25,594 bases of DNA, from the NCBI GenBank assembly GCA_902766525.1, contig CACXDX010000062.1, forward strand, positions 1 through 25,594. The letters are read 5' to 3'. A model generated the notes under the pieces. It had not been told where the DNA came from, did not search any database, and was given only the letters and a program-made list of their open reading frames with translations. The position numbers and the translations under genes were made by a program. The DNA comes from an uncultured Bacillota bacterium (GTDB lineage: Bacteria > Bacillota > Dehalobacteriia > UBA7702). Shown here one piece after another: positions 1-7,154 of the stretch (positions are counted from its first letter, which is position 1; every line of letters begins with the position of its first letter).

Positions 1-1
1 C

Positions 2-790
2 GAGCATTTGCTGGAATCGGAATTCTTCGGATATGAGGCCGGATCCTTTACCGGCGCCAGCCGTTCCGGGAAAAAAGGGAAAATCGAGATGGCCGACGGC
101 GGAACGCTGTTTCTTGATGAAATCGGCGAAATGCCCCTGGCTCTTCAGGCCAAAATCCTCGAAGTTTTACAGGATCGGGAGATCGTTCGGGTCGGCGGCA
201 TGAAGCGGATCCCCGTAGATGTGCGTTTCATCGCCGCGACCAACCGCGATCTCAGGGAGATGGTTCGGGAAGGATCCTTCCGCAAGGATCTTTATTATCG
301 CCTGAATGTTATGGCGGTTCATCTCGCGCCGCTGAATCAGCGCAAAGAGGATATTCTGCCTTTGTGCAGTCTGTTTCTTAAAAGATATAACGCCAGATAT
401 CGGAAGAATCATATTTTCGCGCCGTCGGTGCTCAGTTATTTTATTGAATATGAATGGCCGGGGAATGTCCGGGAACTCATGCATACGATCGAACATCTTG
501 TTATTGTCAGTGACAATGATCTGATTTCCATTGAAGATGTCAATAAGATATTGAATGAGGGCTCTCCGGGGAAATCCGAAGATAAAGAGAATGTTTTTGC
601 CGTTACTTCACTGAAGCTGGCCAAGCGCGAACTTGAGATTTCGCTGGTGAAGCGTGCCTATGAGATTTACCATTCCTCTTATAAAGTCGCGGAGGTGCTG
701 GGGATCTCCCAGGCCGCTGTGATGAAGATCCTGAAACGCAACGGATATCATATCAACCGCGGTGTATTGAGTAAAGTTGATGAAGAGTAA
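2..790 (+). CDS. Sigma-54-dependent transcriptional activator, 5'-truncated by window edge
   Basis: C-terminal part (262 residues visible) of an NtrC-type activator of sigma-54 RNA polymerase. The frame is open to the first bases (reads E-H-L-L-E-S-E), so the true start lies outside the window and the first in-frame TTG at 8 is not the start. Visible in order: the sigma-54 contact loop GSFTGA (about residues 14-19), Walker B GGTLFLDEIGE (about 36-46), the arginine-finger/sensor segment around FRKDLYYRLN, WPGNVREL, then a C-terminal Fis-type helix-turn-helix (KVAEVLGISQAAVMKILKR). Walker A and any N-terminal sensor domain are missing. It lies directly upstream of the sigma-54 promoter of the methylamine operon, so it is the natural candidate for its activator; that link is inferred from position only. 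Confidence 0.93.
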   Translation, partial: EHLLESEFFGYEAGSFTGASRSGKKGKIEMADGGTLFLDEIGEMPLALQAKILEVLQDREIVRVGGMKRIPVDVRFIAATNRDLREMVREGSFRKDLYYRLNVMAVHLAPLNQRKEDILPLCSLFLKRYNARYRKNHIFAPSVLSYFIEYEWPGNVRELMHTIEHLVIVSDNDLISIEDVNKILNEGSPGKSEDKENVFAVTSLKLAKRELEISLVKRAYEIYHSSYKVAEVLGISQAAVMKILKRNGYHINRGVLSKVDEE

Positions 791-805
791 AAATGGGGTG
801 ATCGG

Positions 806-1204
806 ATGATTTGCGGAAATTGCGGGAAAGATGTGGCTGTGGAAAATGAGATTTGTCCGGAATGCGGCAATCCTTTGAATCCGGGGAAACCCTGGGATAA
901 GCCGGAAAAGAAAAAGACCGCCGGGAAGAAAAAGCAGAATCCGCCGAAGCCGGAAAAACCGTGGCAGGAATCGGGCGTCAAATATGAGAAAGTCCGACCG
1001 AAACCGATCCCGGAAAAGAAAAAATACGGATTGACGATTCTCTTCGTCGTTGTCGGGCTCTTTTGCTTTATTTTCATGAAAACCGTTGCGATCAACAGCG
1101 TCATGACCAAATCCTTTGCCGTCGGCGGTGTTTGCTTCATTATGGCCGGTTTCTTCAGTTTGTTTGCGACAAAGAGACCGGGAAAACGGAAGAAAGAGGA
1201 TTGA
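806..1204 (+). CDS. Zinc-ribbon membrane protein of unknown function
   Basis: A 132-residue protein with an N-terminal zinc ribbon (Cys 3, 6, 17 and 20 in two CxxC pairs), a Lys/Pro-rich linker (about 28-73), and two hydrophobic helices (about 74-91 and 102-121) followed by a basic tail. The architecture is common in Bacillota, where such small zinc-ribbon membrane proteins are mostly uncharacterised; no specific function is claimed. It starts 15 bases after the regulator stop, with a GGGGTGATCGG ribosome-site region just upstream of the ATG, so the two genes are probably co-transcribed. It ends on TGA, and the long AT-rich gap begins right after it. Confidence 0.75.
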   Translation: MICGNCGKDVAVENEICPECGNPLNPGKPWDKPEKKKTAGKKKQNPPKPEKPWQESGVKYEKVRPKPIPEKKKYGLTILFVVVGLFCFIFMKTVAINSVMTKSFAVGGVCFIMAGFFSLFATKRPGKRKKED

Positions 1205-1262
1205 CCGGTTTAACCGCGGAATATTTATGCCTAGGTCAACAACGGATTTCATCGGGATAAGG

Positions 1263-1285
1263 GACAAAAAAGATTATTTTTTGTC
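1263..1285. repeat. Perfect 9-bp inverted repeat, loop GATTA
   Basis: GACAAAAAA (1263-1271), five-base loop, TTTTTTGTC (1277-1285). It lies about 60 bases after the zinc-ribbon stop codon. It could be a weak terminator or a protein-binding dyad. A related TTTGTC/GACAAA dyad lies upstream of the second sigma-54 promoter (21272-21287). Confidence 0.6.
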
Positions 1286-1327
1286 ATGATGCGACGACGC
1301 ATTACATTAATGATTTTTTTACTTAAG

Positions 1328-1388
1328 AATAAAAAAAGTTATTATTCTTTTCTGTGTTTTTTGAAAAATATAATAACTTTTTTTATTT
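1328..1388. repeat. 17-18 bp perfect AT-rich inverted repeat (possible terminator)
   Basis: Left arm AATAAAAAAAGTTATTA (1328-1344) is the exact reverse complement of the right arm (1371-1387), and the next inner pair 1345/1370 also matches. The spacer is about 25 bases. The stem is almost entirely A/T, followed by more T-rich sequence. It may end transcription of the upstream regulator/zinc-ribbon unit in either direction or simply insulate operon 1. Function is inferred. Confidence 0.6.
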
Positions 1389-1497
1389 TTTATTTTTTTA
1401 GGTAAAAATAACGGAAGGGTGAAGATCCTCGAGCGTGCTGCGGGAAGAACGGGAGAAATTCTTCCGTTTATGCTTTGCCGCATTTGCCTGTTGAAAT

Positions 1498-1517
1498 ATA
1501 CCTGTAAAAACAGATAT
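1498..1517. promoter_or_regulatory. Candidate activator binding site (dyad ATACCTGT / ACAGATAT)
   Basis: Imperfect dyad centred about 93 bases upstream of the -24 element, at the usual distance for a sigma-54 activator site. The half-site AAACAG/CTGTTT recurs in the region (CCTGTT near 1487; AAACAG at 1555-1560), and both ACCTGT and GGAAACAGAAAAA also occur upstream of the operon 2 sigma-54 promoter. AT-rich background makes chance possible. Confidence 0.35.
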
Positions 1518-1600
1518 TCTTCGGAAATCTGATTAAAAAAGAAATTTTTTTCGGAAACAGAAAAATAAAAAAGTTAAGTTTATTGTTCTTTTTATTTTTT

Positions 1601-1616
1601 TGGCACAATTTTTGCA
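1601..1616 (+). promoter_or_regulatory. Sigma-54 (-24/-12) promoter of operon 1
   Basis: TGGCACAATTTTTGCA matches the sigma-54 consensus TGGCAC-N5-TTGCA, with exactly 12 bases from the first G of GG (1602) to the G of GC (1614). The predicted start of transcription is near 1627. It is followed by an 80-nt leader and the first methyltransferase gene. A sigma-54 activator is encoded just upstream and another downstream of operon 2. Confidence 0.9.
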
Positions 1617-1706
1617 TTATTTAAAGTCAATATAGTCTGCAGCATCATTTACAGATCATATCGCTGCAAACCGATGAATATTTTATTATTTAAAAAGGAG
1701 GATATT

Positions 1707-3161
1707 ATGAGAGACACTATGAGATTGCATTACGCTTCGGAAGAAGATGTGAGGAAGATGCACGAAGCAACCCTGGACCTTTTGGAAACAACCGGCATTA
1801 AGAGCTTTTCCGAATCTTTTGTGGCCTTTGCCAAAGAAGCCGGGCTTAATGTAAGTGATGACATCAGCGGGAAGGGCAGCCGTATTCGCTTCCCCAGAGA
1901 AATTGTGGAAAAGGCACGGAAAGACGCTCCCAGAAGCTTCACCATGTACGGTCTTGATGATAAGTATCAGATTAAATGGGGTGAAAAGAACGCGTATAAT
2001 CACACCTGCGTTGGCACGCCTTTTGTTACCGATGTCGAAACCGGAAAGAGAAGAAATACCTCCCTTGCCGATTTGGAAGACTACATCCGTCTGGCGGATG
2101 CTCTCCCCAATACCGATATTATTTCCTGTCTGACGGCTCAGGGTATTCCCGAGCATGCCGCGAATGCCGTTCAGGTTGCCGCCATGGTCAAGAATACCAC
2201 GAAACCGCTGCGTATCTGCATCCATGATGCTCAGGAAACCGAAGATGTCGTCAAAGTTCTCGCCGCCGCCGTCGGCAGCAAAGAAGAACTGGTGAAAAAA
2301 CCCATCGCTTATTTGGAAGTTTCTCCCATCAGTCCGATGGAATATGCCAAAGATCCCGCCGAAGCCATTTTGAGCATCGTCGATTCCGGCCTGCCTTTCG
2401 GCAACATTCCCTGCCCGATGATCGGCGCCACCGGCCCGATGACCGTTGTCGGTTCCGTTGTGATGCACAATGCCGAAGTTCTTGCCGGTATCGTTATCGC
2501 TCAGCTGAGAAAACCGGGTCATCCCTGCATCATGAGCCCCCGCGTAACCTTTATGGAAATGTCCACGGCAATGGGTCTCTGGGCCGCTCCCGAAATGGGT
2601 CTTGCCGCCACGCTGTCCGCCGAACTGATGCGCTTCTATGATCTGCCCAGCACCGTTACGGGCTTCAGCTGCGGCTCCAAGATTTCCGACGCTCAGGCTG
2701 CCTTTGAATCGATGTTCAATACTTTGATTCCGGCTCTCGTCGGTGTTGACGTCGTCGGCGCCTCCGGCTCCCTCGACAATGTTTTGGAAGCTTCCTATGA
2801 AAAACTCGTCATCGACAATGAAATCGCTTCTCTCATTCAGCATGCCATCAAGGGTTATGATGTGGATGAAGATACCTGCGCGATTTCCGTTGTCAACGAT
2901 GTTGTTGACGATCCTGCTTACGGCGGGAACTTCCTGGGTCATCCTCATACCATGAAACACCTCCGCACCGAACTCTGGAAGGGTTACGTTACCGACCGCG
3001 CCATCTATGAAACTTGGCAGGCCGAAGGCTCCAAGACCTTTACCGAAAGAGCTCATGAGCTTGTTGTTGATCTCCTTGCCAACCATCATCCTCAGCCGAT
3101 CTCCGAAGACAAAGTCAAAGCCGTGGAAGCGGTTGTACAGGCTTGCATCGACAGAAAATAA
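1707..3161 (+). CDS. Non-pyrrolysine MttB-superfamily methyltransferase (methyltransferase A)
   Basis: A 484-residue member of the trimethylamine methyltransferase (MttB/COG5598) superfamily. Such non-Pyl members move a methyl group from a quaternary amine to a corrinoid protein; glycine betaine, proline betaine and carnitine enzymes are known. The ATG at 1707 is chosen because it follows AAAAAGGAGG; the in-frame ATG 33 bases upstream has no ribosome site. It aligns throughout with the Pyl-MttB next door (for example MIGATGP near residue 240 and SDAQAAFE near 327 against PDGQAAHE). At the Pyl column it carries Ser321 followed by Cys322 (TGFSCGSK). It is the first gene of operon 1, followed after about 107 bases by Pyl-MttB. 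The substrate is not predictable. It differs from the operon 2 paralogues, which have Cys in the Pyl column. Confidence 0.93.
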   Translation: MRDTMRLHYASEEDVRKMHEATLDLLETTGIKSFSESFVAFAKEAGLNVSDDISGKGSRIRFPREIVEKARKDAPRSFTMYGLDDKYQIKWGEKNAYNHTCVGTPFVTDVETGKRRNTSLADLEDYIRLADALPNTDIISCLTAQGIPEHAANAVQVAAMVKNTTKPLRICIHDAQETEDVVKVLAAAVGSKEELVKKPIAYLEVSPISPMEYAKDPAEAILSIVDSGLPFGNIPCPMIGATGPMTVVGSVVMHNAEVLAGIVIAQLRKPGHPCIMSPRVTFMEMSTAMGLWAAPEMGLAATLSAELMRFYDLPSTVTGFSCGSKISDAQAAFESMFNTLIPALVGVDVVGASGSLDNVLEASYEKLVIDNEIASLIQHAIKGYDVDEDTCAISVVNDVVDDPAYGGNFLGHPHTMKHLRTELWKGYVTDRAIYETWQAEGSKTFTERAHELVVDLLANHHPQPISEDKVKAVEAVVQACIDRK

Positions 3162-3268
3162 ATCAACGTCGGCGATGACCGGTCTTTCTTTTGAATCCGG
3201 TTGTTGTTGAAATAATCTTTTTTCCAGCTGTGAATTTAAAATCCGAAAAGAAGAAAGGAGAAAAAATC

Positions 3269-4741
3269 ATGGTCAAAAATGCCCATGCCGGTTCCGGCTT
3301 GTTATCCGGTTTCGGCGTCAATATGTTTACCGAAGATGAATTGTATACCATGCATCTGGCTACTCTTGAGATCCTCAGAGATGTCGGTATCGGCATTTCC
3401 GATCCGGAAGCTCAGGAAGTTTTGGCCGGTGTCGGATGTATTGTCGACAAGAAGAACAACGTTGTTCATTTCCCCAACTATGTTGTGGAAGAAGGTATCC
3501 GTTACGCCCCCAAAACCGTAACGTTTGCCGGCAGAAATCCCAAAAAGAGTTATGTTCTTGAAGACAATCGTACCGGTTTCACCAACTTCGGTGAAGGTAT
3601 CATGGTTTACGACCTTTATACCAACGAATACCGCCGTTCCACCAAAAAGGACTGCGGCCAGGCCGCGTTGATGGCGGATGCCCTTTCCGCCATTGACATT
3701 CATGAAAGGGCCGTCTCCGCTCAGGATGTCCCCGCGAAGATCGCTCCCCTTCATGAAGTTCAAGTCAATATCACCAATACTTCCAAACACCTCGTTCAGG
3801 GCTGCGGCACAGTCAGCAATCTCAGGAAGATCTACAAGGTTATGTGCCATATCGCCGGCAGTGAAGAAGCATATCGCGCGAACCCGATTTACAGCACGAT
3901 CACCTGCCCCATCAGCCCTCTCCAGCTCGTTCCCGAAAGCACGGCGATGATCATGGAAAGTGCCCGTCTGGGTGTTCCCATTACCATCATCTCCATGGCT
4001 TTGGCCGGCGGTACGACTCCGGTTACGCTTGCCGGTACGCTGCTGACTCATAACTGTGAAGCTCTTGCTTCCGTTGTACTTTCTCAGGCTACACAGAAAG
4101 GCGCTCCGGTTATTTACGGCAGCTCCACTTCGATCATGGACCTGAAATATACCTGCTCCCCGGTTGGCTGCCCCGAATTGGGCATGATCAATGCCGGTGT
4201 CGCCAAGCTGGCCCAGTACTATGGTATCCCCAGCTGGGTCGCGGGCGGGTAGGCTGACAGCAAGGTTCCCGACGGTCAGGCAGCCCATGAAAAAACCATT
4301 ACCGCGATGCTTCCGGCGTTGGCAGGTGCCAACATCATCTATGGTCTCGGTATGTTGGAATTGGGTATTACCTTCGACTTTGCGCAGCTCGTCATCGACA
4401 ACGAAATCGCCGAAATGATCAAACACGTGGTCAGAGGTATCGACGTGAACGATTATACCATGGCGGTTGATGTCATCAAAGAAGTTGGTATCGGCGGAGA
4501 ATTCGTTACCAATATGCATACCTTTGAAAACTTCAAAAAGGTTCAGACCGATCCGAAAATCTTCGATCGCCGCATGAGAGAAGGCTGGGAAGCTCTGGGC
4601 AGCAAAGATGTGCTGGAAAGAGCCAGAGAAGAAGCGAAGTATATTCTCGAAAACTACAAACCCGATCCGCTTCCCGCAGGTACGGAAAAGATGCTCGAAG
4701 ATATGGTCGCCGAAGGCGAAGAAGAACTTGGTTTGGAATAA
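3269..4741 (+). CDS. mttB: Trimethylamine:corrinoid methyltransferase MttB with in-frame pyrrolysine codon
   Basis: Transfers a methyl group from trimethylamine to its cognate corrinoid protein. The reading frame runs through an in-frame TAG at 4250-4252, which would be residue 328 of 490; the Methanosarcina enzyme is about 495 residues with pyrrolysine near 334. Homology is continuous on both sides: SWVAGG before and ADSKVPDGQAAHEK after, then the C-terminal barrel through to TAA. Stopping at TAG would remove about 160 conserved residues. The ATG at 3269 follows AAAGGAGA; an in-frame ATG at 3191 lacks a ribosome site and adds 26 atypical residues. It is the second gene of operon 1, followed by the dimethylamine enzyme after a hairpin-bearing gap. 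The pyrrolysine assignment rests on family knowledge, and the pyl genes themselves are not in the window. Confidence 0.95.
4250..4252 (+). other. In-frame TAG read as pyrrolysine (MttB Pyl328)
   Basis: The codon falls in the sequence context GG-TAG-GCTGAC (Gly-Gly-O-Ala-Asp), matching the family's pyrrolysine position. The three non-Pyl paralogues in the window place Ser (one) or Cys (two) in this column while keeping the surrounding pattern. Confidence 0.93.
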
Positions 4742-4755
4742 TTCCCGAAAACGAC

Positions 4756-4815
4756 AGGCCGGAGGCGCAGATAATGCTCTCGGGCAAATTCCCTTCCCCC
4801 CCTTGCCTCCGGCTT
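4756..4815 (+). other. Intercistronic hairpin between mttB and mtbB
   Basis: AGGCCGGAGGC (4756-4766) pairs with GCCTCCGGCTT (4805-4815) with one G-U pair, enclosing a loop of about 38 bases that contains a C-rich run. No T-run follows, so it is more likely to act in mRNA processing, stability or partial attenuation than as a terminator. Function is inferred. Confidence 0.6.
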
Positions 4816-4860
4816 TCGGTTACGGGAGTTATCGATTCTAATGAAATGAAGGAGAAGAAT

Positions 4861-6246
4861 ATGGCTAACATTCTCACCCGTTACGGCGACAACTACATTG
4901 CCGAACTGTCAGAAGAGGATATTCGCGCCGATATCGACGACGGTACCGCCGACGCCGCAGAGCGTGCCGAAATTCCCGAACTGACCAAGGACGAAAAGGA
5001 TTATCTCTTTGAAATCATTGCCGATCCGCAAAAGATTGTCTCCGTGGAACGCGGCAAGGAAGTCGTTGTATCCTTTGATGCCGGTACACTGAAACTTACC
5101 GTGAGAAACGGCATCAGCATGGATCGCTCCGCTGCGATTCTCACTCAGGAACGTGCTCTTGCTTCCGACAGCATTGAGCTCTGCCATGTAGACTACAGTT
5201 ATAAACCGATCAAACCGATCATTGCGGAAGAACGTCAAGCCATGGAACAGGCTCAGCTTCTCTCCGTTCTTCCCGTTCTCTACGGCGCGATGCCGAATAT
5301 GGGTCTTTACACAAAACCCGACGGTCCCTGCGACAACTGGTCGGAATTACTGCCTGCGGGTCGGATTCCCGAAGCCAGAGCCGCACAGGAAGAAGCCATT
5401 GAGCATGCCATCAAAGATATCGTATTTGTCGCTTCCAATATGATCGAAAGCGGCGCCGACGGCATCAACTTTGATACGGTCGGGGCTTCCGGTGACGCCG
5501 ACGTTAAGGCCAGTCTCGAAGCGGTACGTATCTTGAAGAAAAAATATCCCACGACCGGATTTGAAGTCGGTATGGCCGGTGAATTCAATCTCGGGATGCA
5601 TGGCCAGCTCACCTTTGATGATGAAATCATCGCGGGTCTTTATCCTCATCAGCAGGTCAAAATGGCGGAAAGAGCCGGCGTGTCCATCTTCGGCATGGCG
5701 GTCAATACCAACAGTTCCGAATCTCTCGCCTGGAACCTCGCCCGTGTGACGACCTTTGCCAAGGCCGCTGTTAAAGCCGCGACCATTCCGGTCCATGCCA
5801 ACGTCGGTATGGGTGTCGGCGGCATTCCGCTTTCCGTTATTCCTTCCTGTGACGCCGTATCCCGCGTGGATAAAGCCCTCGTTGAAATTGCCGGCGTTGA
5901 CGGATTGTAGGTAGGCGCAGGCGATACCTTCGGCATGGCTGTAACTCATGAATCCTGTGCGGGAATGGGCGGCATCAGGGGTGCCGGCGACTTGGTTTTC
6001 CGCATGGAACTGCAGGGTTACAAAATCAATGACGCAAAGAAATACGTTGCCGAAAAACTGAATTGCCCGGTGGAATATCTGGCGGATTGTGCTGAAATGA
6101 AAGATATCAGGGAATCTCTTAATATCAGCACGACGCAGCCCAGACCCGATGCCGCCGTCGGCATTCAGGCAAAATTCCGCATTGCGGAAATTTTGGGCAT
6201 CCCCGTTAACAGTGTTGATCTGTTTAAAAAACAGGCCGGTTTTTAA
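4861..6246 (+). CDS. mtbB: Dimethylamine:corrinoid methyltransferase MtbB with in-frame pyrrolysine codon
   Basis: Transfers a methyl group from dimethylamine to a corrinoid protein. The start ATG (4861) follows GAAGGAGAAG; the in-frame ATG at 4774 would add 29 residues of intergenic hairpin sequence and is rejected. The frame is interrupted only by TAG at 5908-5910, giving residue 350 of 461; archaeal MtbB is about 467 residues with pyrrolysine near 356. Upstream sequence ends IAGVDGL and downstream continues VGAGDTFGMAVTHES then GMGGIRGAGDLVFRM, both characteristic of MtbB. It is a different fold family from MttB by sequence. The corrinoid protein gene follows after a strong hairpin. Together with mttB it would allow stepwise demethylation of trimethylamine to monomethylamine. 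No monomethylamine enzyme (MtmB) is seen here. Confidence 0.95.
5908..5910 (+). other. In-frame TAG read as pyrrolysine (MtbB Pyl350)
   Basis: Context GGA-TTG-TAG-GTA-GGC (Gly-Leu-O-Val-Gly) falls at the MtbB pyrrolysine position. Without readthrough the last 111 conserved residues would be lost. Confidence 0.93.
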
Positions 6247-6273
6247 GCATAAATAAAAAGTTTCGGTTTCCCC

Positions 6274-6311
6274 GCCGCTCCGATTCGGGGAAAACAGCGG
6301 ATCGGAGCGGC
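6274..6311 (+). other. Strong intercistronic hairpin between mtbB and the corrinoid protein gene
   Basis: GCCGCTCCGAT (6274-6284) pairs perfectly with ATCGGAGCGGC (6301-6311), and the stem extends inward by a G-U and two G-C pairs. The loop is GGGAAAACAG. No T-run follows. It lies about 15 bases before the corrinoid gene's ribosome site. It may protect or process the downstream message so that the corrinoid protein is made in excess; this is inferred. Confidence 0.7.
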
Positions 6312-6341
6312 CGCGAAAAGTTTAATAGGAGATTTTGAAAT

Positions 6342-6989
6342 ATGACAAAAGAAGAATATATCAAGATTGCCATTGATACAATGATCAAAGGTGATACCGA
6401 CGCCGCGGTCGATAACATGAATGCCGCGATTGCGGATGGGATCGATCCCGCCGAGCTCTTGAGTGAAGGCTACAGTGCCGGTATTCGTGAAGTCGGGGAT
6501 CAGTTTGGTAAAGGTCGTATGTTCCTTCCCGAATTGATGCTTGCCGCCGACGCGATGAAAGCGGTTTCCGAAGTTGTCAACGCAGAAGTTGAAAAAGCCG
6601 GAAAATCCGTGGAAAAAAGAGGTGTTATGGTACTCGCCACGGTTCAGGGTGACGTCCATGACATCGGTAAAGGTATCGTTGCTTCTCTGATCAAAACTCA
6701 GGGTATCGACGTTATTGACATGGGGCGTGATGTTCCCGCCCAGGCCATCATCGATAAAGCCGTTGAAGTCGATGCCGATCTGATCGGTACTTCCGCGCTG
6801 CTCACCACTACCATGGGTGAAATGAAAGTTCTTGAAGAACTCCTGAAATCACAGGATCTCAAGAAAAAATTCAAGACGCTCATCGGCGGTGCGCCCGTTA
6901 CCGAACGGTTTGCGAAACGAATCGGTGCCGATGCTTACGGCGAAGACGCTTCCGAAGCTGTTGAAAAAGCGATGGCTCTGCTCAGTTAA
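6342..6989 (+). CDS. Methylamine corrinoid protein (MttC/MtbC type)
   Basis: A 215-residue cobalamin-binding methyl carrier. Residues 1-90 form the helical cap domain of the B12-binding methionine-synthase type. Residues 93-215 form the Rossmann-like cobalamin domain with DVHDIG (104-109, His106 the lower cobalt ligand), SALLTT (151-156) and GGAPV (182-186). It is preceded by an AATAGGAGA ribosome site. In the cell it accepts methyl groups from MttB/MtbB and passes them to a methylcorrinoid:tetrahydrofolate (or CoM) methyltransferase, which is not encoded here. It is the only corrinoid protein in the window, against five methyltransferases (mttB, mtbB and three non-Pyl MttB paralogues), so it may serve several. 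Which of MttC or MtbC it corresponds to cannot be told from sequence alone. Confidence 0.93.
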   Translation: MTKEEYIKIAIDTMIKGDTDAAVDNMNAAIADGIDPAELLSEGYSAGIREVGDQFGKGRMFLPELMLAADAMKAVSEVVNAEVEKAGKSVEKRGVMVLATVQGDVHDIGKGIVASLIKTQGIDVIDMGRDVPAQAIIDKAVEVDADLIGTSALLTTTMGEMKVLEELLKSQDLKKKFKTLIGGAPVTERFAKRIGADAYGEDASEAVEKAMALLS

Positions 6990-7010
6990 AGATTAAAAAT
7001 GCGTTTTATT

Positions 7011-7044
7011 TTCCGGGGAAGAGGGGACAGCTCTTTCCCCGGAA
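7011..7044 (+). other. GC-rich hairpin after the corrinoid gene
   Basis: TTCCGGGGAA-GAG (7011-7023) pairs with CTCTTTCCCCGGAA (7031-7044) with a single-base bulge and a seven-base loop. The following sequence GATGTTTTGTC has only a short T-run, so partial termination between the enzyme genes and the transporter genes is the likeliest role. Confidence 0.6.
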
Positions 7045-7154
7045 GATGTTTTGTCTGAGATACTGCGGAGAATATCCGTTGAAGTTATCTTTTCATAGTC
7101 ATTTATTCTCTCAAGTATCCGGATCTTTTAAAATTTTATATGGAGGGAAAAGCT

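Larger units (their letters stand above)
1205..1706 (+). other. 500-base AT-rich intergenic control region of operon 1
   Basis: No credible gene. It contains a GACAAA-type inverted repeat (1263-1285), a small palindrome ATGCG-ACGA-CGCAT (1288-1301), a 17-18 bp AT-rich inverted repeat (1328-1388), a CTGT/ACAG dyad (1498-1517), and the sigma-54 promoter at 1601-1616. The predicted leader from about 1627 to 1706 can form a short TGCAGC/GCTGCA stem (1638-1668), and a strong AAAAAGGAGG ribosome site precedes the ATG at 1707. Confidence 0.7.

Noticed and set aside
2014..2029. Sigma-54-like word TGGCACGCCTTTTGTT
   Set aside because: It lies inside coding sequence and has GT, not GC, at the -12 position.
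1686..3089. A 467-codon open frame on the minus strand opposite the first MttB paralogue
   Set aside because: It is a codon-usage shadow of a certain gene: no ribosome site, Gly/Asn/His/Phe-rich composition and no recognisable domain.
3302..4519. A 405-codon minus-strand frame opposite Pyl-mttB
   Set aside because: Its composition is typical of antisense to a real gene, and the plus-strand frame has strong homology on both sides of the TAG.
4250..5910. The two TAG codons as pseudogene mutations or true stops
   Set aside because: Both fall at the known pyrrolysine sites of two different enzyme families, and both frames continue with conserved sequence to a TAA at the normal length.
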